From JANNHP01 sp031404455 (GTDB lineage Bacteria > Planctomycetota > JAJSAM01 > JAJVHW01), in contig JANNHP010000057.1 of assembly GCA_031404455.1 (NCBI GenBank), forward strand, positions 1 through 9,550: a stretch of DNA of 9,550 nt, given 5' to 3'. This document shows, one piece after another, positions 6,266 through 9,550 of the stretch. The notes beneath the pieces are model-generated. The model was not told the origin of the DNA. It did not search any database and saw only the letters and a program-made list of their open reading frames with translations. Positions within the stretch are counted from its first letter, which is position 1, and every line of letters starts with the position of its first letter. The position numbers and the translations under genes are program-made.

Positions 6266-7293
6266 TCCTCCTGCGGCGGGAGGAGACCGTCGAGGCGCGC
6301 GGTCGTCCAGTCGAGGCCGTCGACGAACGCGCCGTCGGACGGAGAAAGCGACGAAATCGGGTCGGAGACGGTACCGACGCTTTCGAACTCGGTGACGGCG
6401 AGGGACGCCGGGACGCCGGTCGAGCCGCGGAGGTCGGCGCGGCGGAGGTCGGCGCCGTCGAGGTCGACGCCGCCGATCCGCGCGCCGCGGAGGTCCGCGT
6501 CGCGCAGCACGGCGTTCGTCAGGTTCGCGCCGCGCAGATCGGCGCCGCGGAGGTTCGCGCCGTCGAGGCGCGCGTTGCGGAGAGAAGCGCGCCGCAGGTC
6601 GAAACCGGTGAGATCGGCCCCCGTGAGATCCGCCCCGAGCAGGTCGAGGTCCGAGAGGCTGCGGGCCGCCATCCGCTTCGCCAGCGCCACGCGGTCGATC
6701 TCGCGAGCGACGTACCGCTGCTCGCGCCACGGGTCGGCCTCGTTGTGGTAGCCGGCACCGCGCTCCCAGAACCCCAGACGGTCCGAAGGCATCGCCTCGA
6801 TCGACCGGAGCCACTTCACCGACTTGTAGAAGTAGCGGCGGAAGACGACGCTGCGGACGGGACCGCCGTGTCCCGGCGCGATCCCGACGAACCGGCCGTC
6901 CTCCTCGAACTCGAGCGCAATGATCACGTCGCCGCGGCACGCCGCGACGGGAAGCGACGTGTCGTGCCCTCGGCCCGACGCGAACCGGACGAACCCCGCG
7001 TCCGGCGACACGCCCGCCGCGTCGAGGAGCGTCTCGACCGCGACGCCGCGGAACGCCGTGCCGGGGCGCGACCAGCGCGTGACGCAGTGGATCGTCCCGC
7101 GGCGCTCCACCCGCGGCAGCGCCGCGAGTTCCGCGAACGAGAGCGAGACCGGGTTCGTCACGAGCCCGGTGACTCGCAGGCTCCACGCAGCCTCGTCGAA
7201 CGGCTCGGGGTCGCGCTCGCCGATCGTAGGCCAGCGCGCGGTCGCGATCTGGTTCGGCGGGAGAGGCTCCGGCGAGGAGTTCACGGGGCGCAC
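6223..7293 (-). CDS. Sulfite-oxidase-type molybdopterin oxidoreductase with pentapeptide-repeat array
   Basis: 356 residues from the GTG at 7293 (a second in-frame GTG is at 7284). The frame is open further upstream, but homologous sequence begins at LPPNQ (11-15). Residues about 15-195 match the oxidoreductase molybdopterin-binding domain: LRVTGLVTNPVSLSFAELAALP, then IHCVTRWS with C70 as the predicted molybdenum ligand, GHDTSLPV, APGHGGPVR, and YFYKSVKWLRSIE, ending in GFWERGAGYHNEADPW and EQRY. There is no signal peptide, so it is probably cytoplasmic. Residues 217-291 are 15 pentapeptide units of the A(D/N)LxG type, predicted to fold as a right-handed quadrilateral beta-helix. A 65-residue unrecognised C-terminal segment follows. 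Substrate and electron partner are unknown. The gene is convergent with and overlaps the chimeric gene by 43 bp, and is divergent from the secreted DUF4394 protein across 61 bp. The start is less certain than the domain call because no good RBS is seen. Confidence 0.88.
   Translation of the reverse strand: MRPVNSSPEPLPPNQIATARWPTIGERDPEPFDEAAWSLRVTGLVTNPVSLSFAELAALPRVERRGTIHCVTRWSRPGTAFRGVAVETLLDAAGVSPDAGFVRFASGRGHDTSLPVAACRGDVIIALEFEEDGRFVGIAPGHGGPVRSVVFRRYFYKSVKWLRSIEAMPSDRLGFWERGAGYHNEADPWREQRYVAREIDRVALAKRMAARSLSDLDLLGADLTGADLTGFDLRRASLRNARLDGANLRGADLRGANLTNAVLRDADLRGARIGGVDLDGADLRRADLRGSTGVPASLAVTEFESVGTVSDPISSLSPSDGAFVDGLDWTTARLDGLLPPQEDYLRRAGVRLPKRV
6421..6645 (-). repeat. 15-unit, 15-bp-period array coding pentapeptide repeats
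   Basis: 225 bp equal to exactly 15 units of 15 bp. It encodes residues 217-291 of the molybdopterin protein, from DLLGA to DLRGS, with units such as DLTGA, NLRGA, DLRGA, DLDGA and DLRRA. On the plus strand the repeat appears as degenerate copies of a GCCGCGGAGGTC-like core. Units near the C-terminal end are more alike at the DNA level than those at the start. Confidence 0.85.
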
Positions 7294-7354
7294 GCTACAC
7301 GACCGCTGCCGATGTAACGCCCGGCCGGACGGCAAGGGGTACGATCGGAGCCAA
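7294..7354. promoter_or_regulatory. Compact divergent spacer between the molybdopterin gene and the secreted DUF4394 gene
   Basis: 61 bases must hold the 5' signals of both divergent genes. Visible are AAGGGG and GGAG (7347-7350) just ahead of the plus-strand GTG, and an 8-bp palindrome CCGGCCGG (7321-7328) near the middle. No clear -35/-10 pair is seen on either strand. Confidence 0.3.
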
Positions 7355-9412
7355 GTGACCGAGCCTTCGACCTGCAGACGAACGCGTCGCCCGCGCTTTG
7401 CGTGGGTATGGCTGCTCCTGCCGATTCCTATCGCGTTCGCGGCGGCCTCCGCCGCGAACGCGGAGGAGATCCTCGGCGTCCGCGAGGACGGCGCGCTCGT
7501 CACGTTCGACTCGGCGTCCCCCGGGACGCTCCGCAACGTCCGCCCGGTGACAGGGCTCGTGGACGGCGAACTCCTCGTCGGTGTCGACTTCCGTCCCTCC
7601 GACGGATCGCTCTACGCGGTCGGCAACACGAGCCGTCTCTACCGCATCCAGGCAGAGACCGGCGTCGCGGTCTCGATCTCGAGCATCCCGTTCACCCCGA
7701 ACCTCGAAGGCACGGACTTCGGCGTCACGTTCGAGCTCTCGGGCGACGCCATCCGAGTGACGAGCGACACGGGGCAGAACCTCGTGCTCAACGCCGCGAC
7801 CGGCGCGACGACGGCGATCGACTCGCGCCTCGTGTACGCGGCGGGAGACGTCTCCGCCGGGCAGACCGCGGGCATCGTCGCGTGCGCGTGGGCGTTCTCG
7901 GATCTCGACGGCAACGTCCTCTACGGGATCGACCTCGCGCGCGGACGGCTCGTGAAGATCGACACGCCATCCACCGGGTCGTGCCTCACCGTGGGCTCGC
8001 TCGGCGTCTCGGGACTCGTGACCGGCGGGTACACGTCGCTCGATGCGTCGCCCGACACGGGGAGGGTGTTCGCGGTCCTCGACGCGATGAACGACACCGT
8101 GTCGCGCGCCTACTCCGTCAGCCTGACGACCGGCGTGGCGTCGACGCTCGGCACCGCGGTCCCCGAACTCCTGCGCGCTGCGGCGGTCGTCCCCGCGTCG
8201 CCGCCCGCGCCGCCGGGCACGCGTCTCGCCGGACTCGTCGCGCCGGCCGACGTCGTCTCGTTCACGACCGACGTGCCGGGCCGCATCCTCCGCGCCGTGC
8301 ACCTGCGCGGCCTGCCTCCGGGCGACTCGTTCCTCGCGATCTCGACACGGCCCTCGACCGGCGTCCTCTACGGGCTCACGCGAACCGGCCTCTGGGACCT
8401 CGACCTCTCGGGCGGCACCGCGGAACTCGTCGGGACGGGGCTCGGGCGCACGCTCGCCGCCGCGACGCCCGTCGGCTGCGACTTCGATCCGGCGACCGGC
8501 CGCCTGCGCGTCGTCTCCGGCAGTGACGTGAACTTCACCGTGGATCCAGCGACCGGTCTCGCCACGGCTGACGACTCTCCGCTCGCGTTCGACGCTGGCG
8601 ACCCGCACGCCGGCGACGTCCCGTCGGTCCGCGCCATCGCGTACACCGGCCGCGCGCTGCCGGGCAACCCGTCGAAGTGCTACGCCCTCGAGACGAACGA
8701 CGTGCTGCTCGCGCGTCTCGGACGTCCGGCGTCGGCGCCCGACGAGGCGCGCGACGGCACGCTCTTCTCGGTCGGACCGCTTTCGATCGACGGCGTGACG
8801 CTGCTTCCGCCGAACCAGACGCTCACGATCACCGGCGATCGCACGGGCTATGCGTCGCTCGCGACCGGCCCGGTCACGTCCTCGCTCTTCCACGTGGACC
8901 TGACCGGCGGCAAGGCGAAGTTCGTCGGCGGCATCGCCGCGACCGGACTCGTTCGAGCGCTCACCGCGGAGCCGACCGCGGATCCGCCGCGCTTCTCCAT
9001 TTCGAAGGGTTCGCTCGCGCTCAACCTGAAGAAGGCGGGCCGCGACGGCGTGACGCTCAAGGGCTCGGTGCCGTTCGCCGTCGGCGACCCGAACGGGAAG
9101 TCGGTGACGATCGACGTCGGCGGCCGCTCGAAGACGTTCGTCATGGACTCGCGCGGCAAGGGCGCGCTCGACGGCGACACGCTGAGGATCTCGGGCGTCG
9201 CTCCGCGCGGCATCGCGTTCAAGCTCGTGTGGAAGCGCGAGGACCTCGTCTCGGTGCTCGGCGACGAGCAGATGAACGGGCTCGTCTTCGCGCAGCGCGC
9301 GCCGCGTCAACTCGTCGTGCTCCTCACCGTCGACGGGAAGACCTACCGCGCGACGATGGACGTGTCGTACTCCGCGAAGCCCGGCAAGTCCGGCAGCGCG
9401 AAGATGAACTGA
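7355..9412 (+). CDS. Secreted protein with two DUF4394 domains and a C-terminal beta domain
   Basis: 685 residues from GTG 7355 (GGAG at 7347-7350; the frame is open further upstream inside the antisense of the neighbour, but the signal peptide fixes this start). The signal peptide is basic RRTRRPRF, then hydrophobic WVWLLLPIPIAFAAASA, with a likely cleavage after A36 (ANA|EE). The first DUF4394-type domain is at about 37-270, with VGVDFRPSDGSLYAVGNTSRLY (75-96), PFTPNLEGTDFG, IRVTSDTGQNLVLN (133-146), YAAGD and LYGID. A second, more diverged copy is at about 290-535, with CDFDPATGRLRVVSGSDVNF, FDAGDPHAGD and DGTLFSVGPLSIDGV. Residues 547-685 form a beta-rich domain (FSISKGSLALNLKKAGRDGVTLKGS...VTIDVGGRSKTFVMD...VTYRAT-like strands) ending in a small basic KPGKSGSAKMN tail. 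DUF4394 has no known function; its repeated GxLYGLxxxxxLYxID pattern suggests a beta-propeller. A secreted or surface role is likely, the ligand unknown. Confidence 0.9.
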   Translation: MTEPSTCRRTRRPRFAWVWLLLPIPIAFAAASAANAEEILGVREDGALVTFDSASPGTLRNVRPVTGLVDGELLVGVDFRPSDGSLYAVGNTSRLYRIQAETGVAVSISSIPFTPNLEGTDFGVTFELSGDAIRVTSDTGQNLVLNAATGATTAIDSRLVYAAGDVSAGQTAGIVACAWAFSDLDGNVLYGIDLARGRLVKIDTPSTGSCLTVGSLGVSGLVTGGYTSLDASPDTGRVFAVLDAMNDTVSRAYSVSLTTGVASTLGTAVPELLRAAAVVPASPPAPPGTRLAGLVAPADVVSFTTDVPGRILRAVHLRGLPPGDSFLAISTRPSTGVLYGLTRTGLWDLDLSGGTAELVGTGLGRTLAAATPVGCDFDPATGRLRVVSGSDVNFTVDPATGLATADDSPLAFDAGDPHAGDVPSVRAIAYTGRALPGNPSKCYALETNDVLLARLGRPASAPDEARDGTLFSVGPLSIDGVTLLPPNQTLTITGDRTGYASLATGPVTSSLFHVDLTGGKAKFVGGIAATGLVRALTAEPTADPPRFSISKGSLALNLKKAGRDGVTLKGSVPFAVGDPNGKSVTIDVGGRSKTFVMDSRGKGALDGDTLRISGVAPRGIAFKLVWKREDLVSVLGDEQMNGLVFAQRAPRQLVVLLTVDGKTYRATMDVSYSAKPGKSGSAKMN

Positions 9413-9550
9413 CGACCGGTGTGCCATCGAAGTGCGACGGGTTCTCGGTAGGGGCAACCAGATATTGTGCGCCTGCATCGGAGGTCGCTGCCTCGTCTAG
9501 TTTGTGCATGGTGGTCATACGCTTGCGTTCCGAAGAAAACGGAACTTCAC
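9413..9550. other. Lower-GC right edge without a supportable gene; inverted repeat near the end
   Basis: Base composition drops compared with the coding regions, especially after 9500. An inverted repeat GTTCCG (9527-9532) / CGGAAC (9540-9545) with an A-rich seven-base loop lies at the very edge. It may be a terminator stem, an operator or chance, and what follows it is cut off. A plus-strand ATG at 9508 opens 14 codons to the edge (MVVIRLRSEENGTS) but has no RBS within range, so I do not call it. Confidence 0.4.

Noticed and set aside
6421..6645. CRISPR-like or satellite repeat
   Set aside because: The 15-bp period has no spacers and is fully explained by coding of pentapeptide repeats.
7295..9478. 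727-residue minus-strand frame opposite the DUF4394 gene
   Set aside because: Low-complexity Arg/Glu/Asp/His text with no recognisable domain; the plus strand has a signal peptide and clear repeated domains.
9324..9518. 64-residue minus-strand frame at the right end
   Set aside because: More than half lies antisense to the secreted protein and becomes Ser/Arg-rich. There is no signal, motif or convincing RBS.
9508..9550. Plus-strand ATG opening 14 codons to the window edge (MVVIRLRSEENGTS)
   Set aside because: Too short to judge, and no SD within usual range. A fleeting likeness to the start of ribosomal protein S16 stops after seven residues.
1..9550. tRNA/rRNA genes, insertion sequences, transposases, CRISPR arrays, phage genes or attachment sites
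   Set aside because: I looked for these on both strands and saw no supporting sequence.

Overview
This is a very GC-rich stretch of chromosome from a bacterium with an outer membrane. The evidence for a diderm is a tripartite RND efflux system, three predicted lipoproteins and signal peptides. The phylum cannot be fixed from the sequence. The C-terminal domain of the large exported protein and the overall style would suit Planctomycetota or another under-sampled high-GC diderm phylum, but that is a weak inference.

Left part (1-5780, all minus strand): a heavy-metal efflux operon read from right to left. In order of transcription it holds a cysteine-rich exported protein of unknown function (5780-5304), a TolC-type outer-membrane lipoprotein (5159-3771), a 50-residue histidine-rich lipoprotein (3774-3622), a histidine-rich lipoprotein periplasmic adaptor of the CzcB/CusB type (3560-2292), and a CzcA-type RND pump (2229 to the left edge, C-terminus missing). 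Pump, adaptor and outer-membrane factor would form the envelope-spanning complex that expels metal. The small lipoprotein and the adaptor's N-terminal tail carry the same HAGHDH motif after a lipidated cysteine and could hold metal in the periplasm. The HME signature in the pump favours divalent cations (Zn/Co/Cd/Ni) over Cu/Ag. No dedicated regulator gene is visible.

Middle (5781-7293): a short divergent spacer, then a small plus-strand gene that appears to be a chimera. Its first two thirds are the start of a SAM-dependent methyltransferase, and its remainder is the tail of a GNAT acetyltransferase, joined at a shared Leu-Asp. Its 3' end runs 43 bp into a convergent minus-strand gene for a cytoplasmic sulfite-oxidase-type molybdopterin protein that carries a 15-unit pentapeptide-repeat array.

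Right part (7294-9550): a 61-bp divergent spacer, then a plus-strand gene for a large secreted protein with two DUF4394-type beta-propeller-like domains and a C-terminal beta-rich domain. The last 138 bases are less GC-rich and contain no supportable gene, only a small inverted repeat at the right edge.

The best leads are the fused methyltransferase/GNAT gene, the small histidine-rich lipoprotein with a DNA-level repeat shared with the adaptor, and the molybdopterin/pentapeptide fusion.
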